A stretch of 64,000 nt of DNA from Branchiostoma belcheri (taxonomy: Eukaryota; Chordata; Leptocardii; Amphioxiformes; Branchiostomatidae): contig NW_017803268.1 of the NCBI RefSeq assembly GCF_001625305.1, forward strand, positions 3,208,033-3,272,032, given 5' to 3'. Each line of letters begins with the position of its first letter. Position 1 is the stretch's first letter. A program made the position numbers and the translations under genes. Under the pieces are notes generated by a model. That model saw nothing but the letters and a program-made list of their open reading frames with translations. It made no database searches and was not told where the DNA came from. Positions 46,701 through 61,700 of the stretch are shown one piece after another.

Positions 46701-49700
46701 GACGCCCGTCCTCCTGCCGCAGTTGTCTGTCCACCTCCTGCAGGTTCCTCAGCTCGGTGGTGTGGTTACGGATGTCCTGCGTCAGGTTTCCTATTGCTGA
46801 GTCACGCCGCTTGAACTCTGTCTGTGTCCTGTAATTCCGTAAAAACGCAAATTCCTCTAGAATTAGAAACTAAATCATACATGTACATATCCCAACAACA
46901 TGGTAATACTATATGGACACTGTACCACGTATGTCGTTATGTAACATGTACAAAGATGTACACACAATGTACACAGCACGTACTTGATAAAATGATTGCA
47001 AGACATCCAAATCATGGAGAGCATCCACATCACGGATGTGGATGTGCGACTGATCTTCTTGTGGTACCGATGCCATTGACAGAAATATACCGGAGATCCC
47101 TAGCCTGGTTCGCTTGTATGGAACGCTCTTCCACAGTTAGCATCGTAACTGACTTTGACTGAACGACTTTGGACACAATGACGTATGAGTTATTTATCAG
47201 TTATTGCCATTTGTTTATTTTTTACTTTGTGTGAGTTACCTTGTGTACAACAATTATTACTTTGTGTTTTCATTTGTGAGCAAGTAGTATTTATGTTATG
47301 TCCCCTTGACACTCCTCCACGCTCGACCTCTATGAAAAGCGGCTGAAATAGCGGCCGATTAGAGCATGTAACACAGTTACAGATCGAGTTGAAATAAAGC
47401 CTCAATCAAACAAACGGATTGCATGTTGGGACACTGCGTGGCTGGCCGGTGAAGTTGCTTCGACTCTAACCCGCAGGGGTATTAACATTTGCTGTGCCCA
47501 CGAACCACAGGACAGACTGAGGCAAATGTTGAACTATCATCAAGCCCCAGTATCAGTGTGCAAGCATGTCTAACCCTCGGTTTTGGGAAACATCAGACGA
47601 TAAGCCTGATAGAGAGAGACATTACCTAATGTTGAGGTTGTTGAAGGTCCCCTCCACATCAGTTCTCAGGTCCGTTATTGCCTGTCCCGCCGTGGTGAAA
47701 GACTTCCCCAGATCGGAGGCTCTGGACTGCAGCTTCTCTATGGAGCTGCCCTGGATGATGATCCGTCTGTCGTTGGTGTTCAAGCGGCGGTCGTGGGCAG
47801 AGAGCTCCGATTTCAGCTGGTCGATAAAGTTGCCTTGATTCTCCAGGGTGGCGTCCAGCTCCCCAATGGAATAGTTTAGTCCTCCGATCATCTGACGGTT
47901 AACGGCAGTCCTAAAGATATTCACAGAACAAGTAAGCAACAACAAAGTTACCAGTTGATTACTCATATTGCATTATTCATATTCACAAAACAACAGCGCT
48001 ACAATATCTGTCAATACTTAATGTGTCATAAATGCTTCAATAAGGTAGATTTTCAGCTATGCAGTGTATTCTTAAGTTTATGCATTTTATGTAAAGCTTA
48101 AAAAGCATAATTTTTATGATCTGAGCAATTACCAAGCGGTTAGAGTGCTTGCCTTGCATTCGGTAGGACATGAGTTCGATCCCCGTCTGAGTCATATCAA
48201 ATACTTTGATAATATACTGCTTTCTCGGCTTAGCACTCAGCGTTTGAGAAGAGTATAGATTAACACACACCACTACCAGTGGACTAGCCCCCTGCTGTAG
48301 TGATTCCATAACTGTGCCCGAAGGCTACAGAAATGGAGACGGGTGCCGCCATAAGCGACCATGCCAATGGTTGCGGGGAGGACTTAGAACTAAGAGGTAT
48401 GAAAGCAGCGCCACCTGTCGGTGATGTTGCGGAACTGCTCCTCCATGATGACGTGTCGGACAGTGGAGACGGTGCGCAGGCGCGAGACGATGTCCTCCAG
48501 CTCCCGATGGTCCTTGCGCAGCCGCAGCAGTGTGTTGTTGAGGGAGAACATCTCACCAGCAAACCTGTTCTGCCGCGTCCGCAGGAAACTGTCATCAACA
48601 GTCAGCTCCCTCACTCTCTCCTGGACAGATGTTTGAATAACAAAATCATTTAGTGGGGTAATATCACAATTATTATAATCATTATATAAGTTATATATTA
48701 TCAGTATTTCTTTAACTTTGTACATTTTATTTACGCCATCAAATTTGTTAAAAAATCTAAAATGATATCTGATAAAGTTAAACTAAAACTTACTAGAATA
48801 AGCAACGACATCACCTGACTTTGTAAAGAAATGAAAGAATCACATTCAACTAACATTCTCCCTATATTTTCATTGATGTTGACAAGGGCCATTAACAACA
48901 TTGTAGGTAATGGTGCGATCACACTCGTTGTAGGCTGGTGTCGAAGGATATATGTAGACAGAACAAACCACCACTTAGGATCGAAGGCAGTCCTTTTGGC
49001 AGGCACCAAGACAGCTGCCCAACTAACCCAAGAATGTCGCAAGGCAATCGTACATGTACAACGTACGGGACCCAGCCCTTACGTACTGACCTCCAGCTCA
49101 TCAGTTTGCCGCTGTCCCTGAGACAGGAGCAGGTCCAGCCCGGAGATGTCACTCTCGAACTGGGAGTCCTTCTGCTCCAAGGACGATATTTTCAACGTGT
49201 TGCTCTTGACGAGCTGGGTAACCTGCAAGAGTAGAAATATCATTAACATATGAATCCAGCCATTTATAATGTAAAGGTTTTTATTAAAAAAAAAGAATGT
49301 ATTATTTGTTTAAATTTTGAAATTTTGTTTCAACACAAAGAGTTGTTCTCACCTAGACCAGTCACTCTGGTCTTCTTCAATTGACTGACCCGGCACACAT
49401 GGCCACATGCATTTCCTAGATCATCAGTTTTCACGCCTCTTGCACAGTTTTATCCCATGCATGCATGCATGCATGCTTTTTTTGCTAGTACAATGTACAT
49501 CACTTGTTAAGTGCAAACTTTATGCAAGAACAACTCTAACCTGTTGAACTCGTCGCCCAACTCCGCCGATCGCCTCCGTGTTGTTCCTGATGGACAGCCT
49601 GAGTTTTCGTGATGTCTCGGTCGCCTGCGCCAGGTTGTCGGCCTGCAGGGTCGTGGTGTTGGTCAGACGAGAGATGGCGTCACCCTGCTTCTTCAGCGAG

Positions 49701-52700
49701 CTGTCCAGGCTGATGATGTCAGCAGATATGTAGCGTGCTTTGTTTTCTAGACCTGATACCAGCCCAGGATAGAACAAGAAACATCCAGTTGTTGTCTTCA
49801 AATGTCAGAGTTATCAACCAAGAATTGAGGTGTTTAAAAACTTGCACTAAAGTAGAGTGGAACTTGTTGCCACTAAGTACACAGTGAGTTGGGGCATCCA
49901 CATCACCAGAAAGATTTAAACAACTTCTGCAATTAAATGTGCAAAGACTGAGTGTCACAAGTCGTTCGGTGACAGTGATATAGCTTGCTGCTGCCGCACC
50001 GCATGCCAGCGAAGCTGGTGTGTTACGCCAAAGGGCAGTTATACCGGCTATACCGATACAGTCGCAAACAAACAAACAAACAAACAAACAAACAGACAAA
50101 CAAACAAACAGATACAGACCTAACAACAGGCTGGAGTGATTCCCTGTAGTCGACTCTAACTCTTCTATGATGTTCACATGGTTGTTCACTACATAGTCGA
50201 CGCTGTCGAGGTCCTCTTCTATTCTGTAGATCATGTTCAGTTGGTCTTCGATGTCCTTCTCTGCTCGTGTCTCGAACGATTTGAGTTCTTTCAGGTCGGC
50301 GTTGTGCTGGGAGAGTCTGCGGCGGCTACTGGAGTACTCGTTCTCCATGCCCTGCAGCCGGCGGGCGTAGTTGTACAGCGTGTTGTTGACGTACAGGAGT
50401 CCATTGCCAAGTTCGTATAGCTGGTTCTCTGAGGTCAATGAAGATAAAACATTTAGGTCATTTTAAAAGCCATTTAATATTTAGAGTAAGAAACAGCATT
50501 TTCTACAGTTTTACTTGTTACTTGAAGTTTTACACGACTTTCCTCACTTCACTTAGGTGGAAATGAGTACCTTAAGCTTTGGTTAGGGACGTCCCTTGGA
50601 TAGGGGAGAGCCACACTCCACACACGTTAAAGAACCCACTGCACTTATTGAAAAGAGTAGGGGTCCTTCCCGGTGTGAGTGGTTCAAACCTTACAGTCTC
50701 ATGCAGCTTGTATTTACTGGTCTTACGCAGCTTGTACTTACACGTACAAAACTGGTGTGTAAAGAAGATATACTGGTCATGCGAAAAAACAAACACCACA
50801 TACCTATTCTGAGCCGGCTGGACAGGAAGGCGTTCAGAGTGGTGTAGTTCTGGACGGACGACCCCAGGCTACTGATGGCCTCGATCTGGGTGCTCAGGAC
50901 ACGTTCGAAGTTCGACACGCGGCTACGCTCGGACGTCGAGGTCTCTAGAAGACCCCGGATGTCTCGTGAGTGTTCGATGACGGTGTCGTTCATTTTACCC
51001 AACGCTACAGCAACCTAAGACACATGGACATACATGTTTGTGTTAGAAGAATAGCTTTGAGAATGCTGCAGTGGGTGTTTTCCGCTTGACGAAAGCTGGC
51101 TAAAATTCAATCTCTCTATTCCCCCTTCCATTATTTCTAAAAAGAAATCTTAATTCCGATTCAAGGTTTGACCACAAAGATGAGTCAAAAGTAACACTTC
51201 AATACCCTATAGGGTGAAGCGACAATTGTTAAGTTGATAAGAATGTTATTCAGCACCATGGACAGGTATAATACTGATTCATTTTGAGGGTGATACGTTT
51301 GAAACTGATATACTGCTATAGAAGCCACAAGGAGAATTTGCCTAGTACATAGATGGTAACTACATGCATATGGCCTCCGATGAATGGAGCTTAACAGTCC
51401 ATCATCTTGTATGATGTCCATCAGCATTCTATCTGGTCTCTGGTCATGAGATGTTTACTCTTTTTGTTTCATATCCACTTTTTATCTAAAGGCCCAAGAT
51501 TTTTCTTTAAAAAGTGGACTGATTTGTATCACCAGTTGGAACCCTAGAGAAACTGCTAACTAAGGAAATGCCATTTGAGAAGGTGCAATTTTCAAAATAT
51601 TTCTGGGGGAAACTCAAACAGTGGGAAGACCCCCCCCCCCTCAAACAAAATCCTGGGTACGGCCATGCATAGTATTGTGTCAATCTACCTGCAGTTCCTG
51701 GCTTACCTGCACGACGGAGTCCTTGATCTCTACATCCTCCAGTTTGAGGTCTGCGATGGTGTTGTACTGTTCACTCAGGGACGTCTCCACAGTGGATGTC
51801 TGCAGACTCAGGCGGGATATGGCAGCATTGTGCTCAATCTGCGTGGTCTGAAGAAAGCACAGAATCAGGCATTGGTTAATAAAGGGTTAATGTCCCGCCC
51901 GAGGTGTACATGGTGAGATAATCCCTGGTCAGGTGGGATAACCACCAAATAAATCACCGAGTGAGCGTAGCGTAGAGTACGGTCCAAAAAGTGGTCGGTT
52001 ACTCTAATAACCGACCACTTTCGAGGTTACGGCCTGATAACTGATGGGAAATGGAGCCTTCTGATTGGTCGACGTCGCCCGACTATATGATGATAAATGA
52101 TCACATTTACATCAGATTGACTGTTTAAGTACAGTCCACCTATTTTAAGCACTTCAATTCACCATTAGGCTGTAAGTCCTGAGGAAAATAACTTTTCTAA
52201 GTGTCTAACTTTTGTCTGGTCATTTTGTACTTGAAACGTCAGAAAGTTAAACCACTTATTTTCACCAAGGGTATACATATCACATCGCAATTATGTTATT
52301 TCATATACCTAAGTCATAAAAACATGACGAAGAGTCGTTAAAGATGTTATAGCTCCAGTCTCTTTCTGAAGCCCAGCTTTAAAATTATAGCGTAGTTATT
52401 GAAATTGCATACCCTAAGTCGTCCGACTCGTTTTTCCAGCAGTATGTCGGTCTTGGTGAGGTTCTGTAGAGCCCTCTGTGTGCGGGTAGCCTCCACTTTC
52501 AGTGACGTCAGGCCCGTGTCCTGGTCACGGATGGTCGCCTCGTGGTTATCTGATATGCTCTCTAAAACGGACACGATTCTGCGGAAATGACAAAGCAAGT
52601 TCAACATTCCATCGATTTATGTAATTATTATATATCTATGATAATCTAATAATGCAAGACACACACAATTTATCATAAAACGGAATGTTGAGGAAGATTT

Positions 52701-55700
52701 GCAGACTGTGATTTTGGACAAGTTGTTACTATTAGACAAGTATGTTTACGGAGGGAAACACATAAGGTCAATGACCTGAACCAGACGTCTGTCACCATGG
52801 TAACTGGTGTTGGGTTACATCATGTTGCAATTCTATAGTAGGAAGGATGTAAGATTCAACAAAGCAGATCGTATGTGAAGGTAAACATTATGCATTTGCT
52901 TTTTACAATGGAAAATATGTGGAGTAGAACAGATATCAAACAGACGTCTAAGTGGCAATCATAAAGTTGGAATCCATGTTGATCCTGACCTGCCGAGGGC
53001 CTGTAGAGTTTCGCTGTGTTTCCTGGTTTTCCGGTCCAGTTCCAGTACTGTTAGGTTCAGCTGCTGGCGGCCGTCCGTAGCAGTGGAAGCTGAGGGAGGA
53101 TTGCAATCGTTAGCAAGATGTTTTTTATTCACTTGTACGTAGGTTAATTCATTTGTAAACACTTGTTTGTACCTTTAGTTGGCAAGATGTTCTGACAGTT
53201 GCTGTACTTATGTTGTGTCAATTAAGATTGTTATTATAACGTAAGACACCTCACTGATGTAAAGATGAAGCTTTATTCAATAAAACCAGTTAAAACTTTT
53301 ACTCCAAGAATTGTTCTCACTTCTTTCTACCAGTGACACTGTGTCAGAGCAATTCTTTGTGTTGGAACAAACGCTTTAACTTCAAACATGTAACTACGAA
53401 GTTCAACACTGATGAACTTTCATGATCACAAAGAGCAGTTCCTGACCTAGTGTAGCCAGTCTGCCTAGGCTGTCCGTATGGCTGGTCATGGTGATCTCCA
53501 CGGCGCTGAGGTCCTCCCGCAGGATCCTGATGTCATCCCCAACAGACGTGAGGGAGGTCTGCGCCTTGTAGATGCCGTCGCTGTGCTGGTCCCGCGCGTC
53601 CTGGAGGGCCCGGATCTCCTCCGAGTGCGCCTCCGTCATGTTGTGGAGCCGCATCAGGTCTCCTCTGGCCTCGCGCTGAAGGTTCATGACAGAAATTATT
53701 GTAAACTAAGTTTGGAGAGGACATACATTTTGTAGATTTGGGCATAAATTTGGATGGGACATAGATTTGGACGGGGCATAGATTTGAAGGGGGCATAGAT
53801 TTGGGTGGGGCATAAATTTGGATGGGGCATAGATTTGGACGGGGAATAAATTTGAATGGGACATAAATTTGAACGGGGCATAGATTTGGATGGTGCATGA
53901 ATTTGAATGGGGCATAGATTTGGATGGGGCATAAATTTGAATGGGGCATAGATTTGGGTGGGACATAAATCTGGACGGGGCATAGATTTGGATGGGGCAT
54001 AAATTTGAACGGGAGATAAATTTGGACGTGGAAGGTAAAGGGGTCCATACACTTAATATAGTGTACACAACTGATACACGTGTAGTACAATAAAATAATG
54101 TTGCAATATCTTAAGCAAGGTTTAAGAGCGAAAACAATCATGACAATAGTAGACAAACCTGTATTATGTCCATGATGTTTGACACGTCGGCCTTTTCCTC
54201 CAGAAGATTGCGGACATCTCGTATGAACAGGCTGTGTTTATCTAGGACTGAGAACTGCTCCTGTGAACAAACAATAATAAACACAGAACACCACGTTAGA
54301 ATAGCACATAAAAAAGTGTTGACGTCACACTTCTGAGATGCCACGTGACAAGTCTCACTGGGTCAGTCTATTGAAGAAGACCAGAGTGACTGGTCGAAAG
54401 CTCTAGGCGAGAATTCTTTTGTCTTGTAACAAAATTTTTAACTATAAACATGTAACTACTACTACAGATGAATTTTCATGACAACACACAAACCACTTAC
54501 AGTAGGTCTTTATTCTTTTCGAAATGTTTCTGTTTAACGTAAATAATTTCATCAGGTTGGTAAACGACTGAATGGCAAAGCTCTTTTTATCGCAACCATT
54601 TATTTTTCACTAGCCGACGTTTCGATGACCGTCTGTCATCTTCATCAGGGCAATTCTGACTGGTTTACTGTGCACTGACAGTAGATGTTACATAGTTCAT
54701 AGTGCACTTAAGCTAGTTTTTTTCTGTTTCCAATTGTACACCTTTAGTGCACTATGCACCTTTAGTGCACTATGCACCAAGTAACATCTCGTGTCAGTGC
54801 ACAGTAAACTAGTCAGTATTGCCCTGATGAAGATGACAGAAGTCATTGCAACGTCAGTTAGTGAAAAATAAATGTCTGTGATAAAAAGAACTTTGCCATT
54901 CTGTTTCTGTTTAAGTTAGATTTTTTTTTTTGAAACTGGGGATTATTTCCTCACCCTATTTTCCCGCTGCAGGAGAAGTATGCTGCTGTTCTGATTCTTT
55001 GTGACGCTGTCGATTTCAAACAGCTTCTTCCTCAGCTCGGACTTGGTGACGTAACTTCCGTCCAGGTTGTCGATGCTGGAGGCCAGCTGCTCGTACTCGG
55101 CGAAGTGCGTGTACGTCTCCCGCTGGAGGGTCTGCAGGTTCGATCGCAGCCGGCCCAGGTTTAGTGCCTACATGATGAAAGACAAACAGCAAAGTGTTTT
55201 TTTAAACCGAATTTAACGTCATTTTTCCCCAACCGGGGGTTAGACGTGCTTGCACCAAGTACAAGTCTTTTTTGAAGCAAGATTTTTACGGCTGGATGCT
55301 CTTCCTAACGCCAACCCAAACCCTTTAGTGGGGCCCAGGATCCCTCTAACTGAGGGGGGAAATGCTTGTTAAGTGCCTTTCCCAAGGGCACAACGTCTGG
55401 GTGCCTGCCGGACATGTCTGGGTCCAACCCTGGGGATTGAACCTGGGTCTTCTTGCTTGACAGTCGGACGCTATATCCACTACACCACACACCACAAAGT
55501 GTGTGTAATCATAAATAAGTCTCTCAATGTACGGTAAGACAACAGCAAAGTGTACGTCTCCCGCTGTAGGGTCTGGAGGTTCGAGCGCAGCCGGCCCAGG
55601 TTTAGTGCCTACAGAATGAAAGTGTGTGTAAGTCGTTTGGTGTAATATAGCCAGCTGCCGCCATGTCACGTGCCAGTTATACCGGCTATACTGATACTGA

Positions 55701-58700
55701 GACAGGTATAAGTCTCTCGATGTAGCGTCTGTAAGTTCACCCAGGTTTAGTGCCTACAGAATGAAAGACAACAGTGAAGTGTGTGCAAGCCTCTTGCTGT
55801 AGGGTCTGTAAGTTCGCCCGCAGCCGGCCTAGGTTTCGTGCCTACATCAGGAAAGACAACAGTAGTGGAGGTTGAAGCCCCTGCCACACTTCCCATAGCC
55901 ACAACTATATCAAGATCGGTTATGGTTGGTTGGTGTTTGGCGAGCGAGGTCGGCAACTGTTTGCCTGCACCAGCCTAATTTTTAAAACGTAAAAACAGGT
56001 TCTGCCATGGTTGGTTCGTGGTCAGCTGGTGTTTGGGGCGTATCCGACCTTGGTTGGCTCGCCTTCTTCGGGACAAGGTTAGGAGAAGGTCCTGTATGTG
56101 AGACAAGGGCTTGAGTGAAATCATAACTACATCGTATAAATCAAATCATACCTACAAATGTATATAACTTAAAACGATTATCTGACCTGGTCTGACATCC
56201 TGTCCTCCATGTTATCATCCCTGAGCTCCAGCTGCCCCAGCACCCTGCTGTGGTTCTTGATGTCCAGCTCCAGCTTGTACGAGGCGCCCTTCAGCACGTC
56301 CAGCTGCCGGCTGTGGTTCCCCAGCATGCTGCTGGTGTTCAGCATCTGGATGGTGTGCCCGTTCACGATCTGTTGGAGGTTCTGGATGCCCACGTCCTGG
56401 GTGGCGGAAGACTGGCGCAGCTTTCCTAACGTCTTGTCGTGGCTCTTCACTTGACCTTTGAGTTGGTCAATGGAATCTCTGAACAACAGTGAAAAAAAAG
56501 CAATACTGTAAGTCGTTTTTTTTCACGGCACTTTTATGTTCAGTGTTTTCACTGTCACTTCTGTACTGTAAACGTATCATTGCCATTGTCAAATCATTTG
56601 TATTCCGCCCCTTCCCTGTGCTTGCTGCCACTATGAAGATTGAGTTCTGTAAACGTGTGACCATTTTCCTTAGATCATAAAATTTTGATACCGTGAAGAC
56701 ATAGTGAATTCATAATGTTGTGATCTTTATGATATATACTTTTCAGAAGAGAAAGGAAAAAGCTGAATGTGTAGCTTTTGTTTTGATGAATAAAGAATGG
56801 TTCATACAAACAAGCAAAAATCGTACCTTCCCTCATTATCTACTGTACATTTCGGGTTAATAAGATTTACCTTTGTTTTGACACAGACTTGCTGTAGGAC
56901 TGACTGGAGCTCTCCAGGTTGAGGATCATGGTCATCTGTTTGGCCAGTCTGCCGCTCATCTCGCCCTCCGTGTTACTCAGACGCGTCATCTCGTCGCTAT
57001 GGGAACGGAGCAGCCGCCTGATGTCGTCAACCGACTGCCGCATCTCGAAGAGCTGTCGGGTGTGGTTGGACATCGTCCTGCAAGGAAGAGGTTTCGTTTT
57101 GCAATGTCGCTATTTTCTACAACAGTTACTTGTTGGAGTGTGGTTCAAGGTAAGGTAGAATCATTTCCTTAATCTCCGTGGCAGATACATTCAGGATTAG
57201 GGATACAGGCGGGGCCAGTATAGACTCCCCTTGCCCCTGCAATCTGCTCGGAGATTATCGTTTCGTCAGTCAGTGATGTTTTGTTCACATTCCAGTACTA
57301 GTCTTTTTTTTCATCGAAAGACGTTGTTAGACCAAAGTTACAACAATAAAAGTCGTAAGAAGTCATTGTATCAAAAGGTCCAAGTACATGTTTTACTCTA
57401 TCCATTATGGGGTTGGGAGTATCCTGTATGGGAGAAGAATGTTGAGCAACTTTTGATGATCATTTGGTATGTTTGGGTGCCTCACCGTTTGATAGGGTTG
57501 AGTTGGTCTCGAACCTCTCTCTGAGCCGACACGGGGATCAGACCGGCTCCTGAGATCGACCCTCTCCTGGGCTGGTTCGCCTCCAGACTGTCCACTTTCT
57601 CTGCAAGCCGCGACAGCTGAAAACAACACAGTATAAGTCTACATTTGGAAGTACAAATATCCATTGGTAGAATCCATAGTTGTAGAGTTCAAATTTTGTT
57701 ACAACAGAAGAAAGGAACTCAAGATTACTCCTTTCTTATGTTAGAACAAAGCTTGAACTCTACAACTACGAACTATGAATATCGATTGTGTTAATCATTT
57801 CTTTCATGAAAATGGAGGTATTGTATATGTCCGTGTGCATATCTTTAATTGTGTCTGTGTTTCTGCATGGCTGTTAGGTAAGGCTAGGTCGTTATGGATA
57901 TGGCTGGATTCAGTCTGTCCCCCAGAGTCGAGATAGTCAATCACTTCGAATTCTACATCTGGTAGCGCTCGCTGTTTTCACTTCAGGTGTATTAGTTTTA
58001 CAGTTCAGTAAATATGGAAAGGTTGCCTTACCAGGGTAGCCGAGTTCTGTAGAGACGATTGTATCTGGGACATAGAAGCCTTCTGGTCTCCCAGCGACCG
58101 CTCGAAGTCCGAGATCTGGTTGTTCTGGACGTCCATGTTGTTAAACAGCTGAGACATGGCAGAGTTCTGGTTGCCTAGCGACGCATTCAGCTTCGATACC
58201 AGACTAGTCTGGGGACATGAGATGAATTAAGCATTAGGACATAATGGAAAACAACGTAACGTGCACTTGGCAATGAGAATACACTGTATCTACGTGATTA
58301 AATAGTCGAGAAAAATGAGATTTCAGACTTCCCGGAAGTATGTTGGGTTTCAGGGCTTTCAGGTTAACCCCATGTCCTGAGTCTTATCTCTTGACCACCT
58401 GCCATTCTGCCTGTCAATCTTCCTTCGGCCACTCGCGCTCTGTCAACCTTGTCTGTCCGGACAAACACAAACCCGCAGCTCAGTCACCCAAAACAATACT
58501 TCCGTACTTGGATCGGAGGTGATAACTTCATCCAGAAACTGTGAACCTCGCAAGCCAGAATGCCCGATTTCCCACAAGAATTGCTGCCATGTCCAGTACC
58601 CACTAGGAAAGTCCTAGATGCACATACCTGGAACTTCATCTTCTGTTGAAGAGTGAGCATGTCGCGTTTGACTCTGATGACGTCCTGCCTGGCAGTCTCC

Positions 58701-61700
58701 ACCGAGTCCCACATGTCTCTGGTCTTATCATCCAGGTCTTGTATCAGGTTGGACTGCACATAATAAAATAAACAGTTGGACAATGTAGGTGAAGCCATAT
58801 CTTATGACATATCTTTATTCGCAAATATTGTACATTATGAATTGTCTAGAGTAAACTATAGTCTCTACCAGACTAACTACATCGGCTATGTATAGAAGAA
58901 TATTTGCCAGGGGAGTTTGGCCGCCTTGGGGTTTGACTGGCGAGATCCAACCTCCCCTGGCCAATTTTACTCTTATTTTTGGCGAATTCTACAATCCGTA
59001 CTCCTGTAGAAAGGCCTTGTGGAGGCGAAGTAAACTATGCTTTCTTTCTACTAACTTGGAGACCAGTTCATAGCATTTCTGCTGACCTGTGAGGCCATGA
59101 CTTCATGGATCCTGCTGCTTTTGATGTCCAGTCCTGTCACCTTGGAGACGTACTCTGTTATAAGATTCTCCATCGAATTTACCTGGAAAAAGCAACTTCT
59201 TATATGACATAGCACTTGGACAGAAAATCTAATTTGAGGTCATATTCCTGTATTGAAGATTGACAACCTGTCTGTAGTTAGTTTTCAAACGTTGTGTTGA
59301 AAAAGATATCGTCTGCAACGGACAAAATTCTGATGCAACGGTGACCAAACATCCAACGAAAACCGGGAAAAATTGGGGTTTCTTGCAGGCGCAGTGTGTT
59401 TTGCCGACGTGCTCATACTATTATGCAACACACCTATGCAGCCTATCACGTGATAGTCACGTGTATATATTACAAAGTTTCACGTGACACGCACGCACCT
59501 TCAGCTGCACGGTCGCCATGTTTTCTGTGACTGAGGCGAGTTCTCGTGCCGACTCCTCAGTCAGCTTGTTGTCCGGTACAGGGTCCGGCGGCCGGATGCT
59601 CTTCGTCTCCAGGATGTCCACTGTGCCTTTCATTGTGCGTACGCGCAGCTCCACATCTGCCAACCTTAGTACAACAGTTACAGATAATATTCACATGTAT
59701 TCATGCATCGGTGGTAACCCTAACACATTAGTATTATGTTTATAAAATGTATCAAAAACCAGCTCATTGGTTGTTCAATAAGAACCACTGGCTAAAGCAT
59801 GTAAGGCTGTGCTTCAAGTTCTACAAACCTGGCACTTCGCTGGTGTTTAAGTATGCTGAAACTTTGTGTAAAGGCGATGTTTCATTCTCCTTTCTGCAAC
59901 TTTATGACCCCTTTATATGTACGTGCACCTCTAAAATGATAGTGTTTTGTGGCATAACGGCAGAGCATTCAGCTCAGATTCAAGAGGTTCTGGGTTCGAG
60001 TCCTGCCACGACTTTCGTCACTTCGCTCAAAGAAAATGAGTATGCCAGAATGATCATTATCATGATCGTGGGCATTAAAGGAAAACCAAACCAGAAAAAA
60101 ACAGAGACGGGGGGCGACACAGGTTATCTAACACGTACGACCCTTTGCTACAATCACGTGTTTCCGACGTCACGTCCCGGAAGCTGCAGTAGAAGGGTCC
60201 ATTCCGTGAACAAGGCTGACGTAGTCAAACAAAAATTTGAATAAGTCCCAATTTACGTAGTGTTGAATAGAAAGTTTAGCCCTTTTGGTCATAATGAAGT
60301 TTACCAACACAGATGAACTTTCATGTCAGAAAAAAACCCGTCTCACCTTGTCTGCACTTCACTCCAGTCGTCGCCCCATTGCAGCGTCTCGTCCTGCAGT
60401 TTCCCCACCGCCGTGCGGATCTGGTCCACCTCGGTCTTCGTCACCTGCGTGGCCGCGCCAAGTACCGTCAGCTCCATAGTACTCATCTTCTCCTCCAGGT
60501 CGTCCATACGGTTCGCCGACTCCAGCAGCCTGAACACGCTGCCCTGCAGGGCGTTCAACTCCAGCCGCAGCTTCCTCAGCTCCGTCGTGTTCACAGCCCC
60601 TCCCCGGACGGAGCTAAACGATCCCCGCAGACGGCTCTGCCGGTAGAAGCCGTCCAGTTCGTTGATTTGTTGGGACATGGTCTCCGTGCGATCCTGAAGC
60701 TCCGCGATAGACTTGGCGTGGCGGTTACTGTTGCTCTGAACCCGGTCCATCTGCCTTTGCAGCACCTGTACCTCCGGTACAAGAGTTGTATAGCTTTCTA
60801 TCAACCCCCTGTTTTTGTCTATCTGCTGTTTCATCTTGTTACTGACTGGATCCCTGCTGTACCCCGATAGAATCCGCCCGAACATGCCCTGCTCCAAGCG
60901 GCCGATGCGGGTGCGGATACGGCTGACCACTGCCGTGCCCACGTCAGGGCCGGAACCCTGGGTACCGGAGGTTTCCAAGTCTCTCAGTCGCGTGTCCACG
61001 TCAGAGAGTTTGAGAAGCAGGGGCTGGTAAGACCGGAACGTGTCGTCCAGGGCACTGACCTGGGTGGGATCCAGACATGTTGTTTAATGGAACATGGTTC
61101 ACTCTTAAGTTATGCTTGTTGCAGCAATATTTACAATAAAAATGACGAAAACTATTGCACAACAGTCATACTAGGCACAAAGTATTTTAGCACCGAAAGC
61201 TTAGCCCTTTTGGTCATAAGGTACAAACATAACAACAAACTATGAGACCTCTCTCTCTATCTTACACAAGAATGGGATGAAAATGTTATTCATATAGTTA
61301 ATCAAAGAAGTTGTAACTACCTTAAAATTATCATTCCCTTCAGACTGCATATCGTTGTAACACAGCCATGTCAAATACATGTATACAGTAAGAGAGAAAG
61401 CATCCTACCTTTTCTAACAATTATTCTAAGCACAAGAAGGCATGCCTTGGCACTTCGTGGTAAGGTAATATGCATTGTACTTCTACGACTCCATACCTTC
61501 AGCTGTAGGTCGGTGATCTCGCTAGTAGAGATGCTCTGACTGCCAGTGGAGACGACCTGGCTGCGGATGCGGTTGATGTTGTTCTCCACGTCCGTGATTC
61601 TCTCCCTCAGCTGCCGGAGTCCCCCCGCGTCAGCACCGCCCCCTGCCGATCCGAGCTGGCCCTGCACCACCGACAGCGCCTGTTCCATCCGCTCGAGCCG

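Noticed and set aside
48115..48200. Functional tRNA gene
   Set aside because: tRNA-like order, but no consistent cloverleaf by eye. It is better read as a SINE head or tRNA pseudogene.
53533..54156. 207-codon minus-strand frame as a separate gene
   Set aside because: Half is an 18 bp minisatellite and half is the true rod exon read in the wrong frame.
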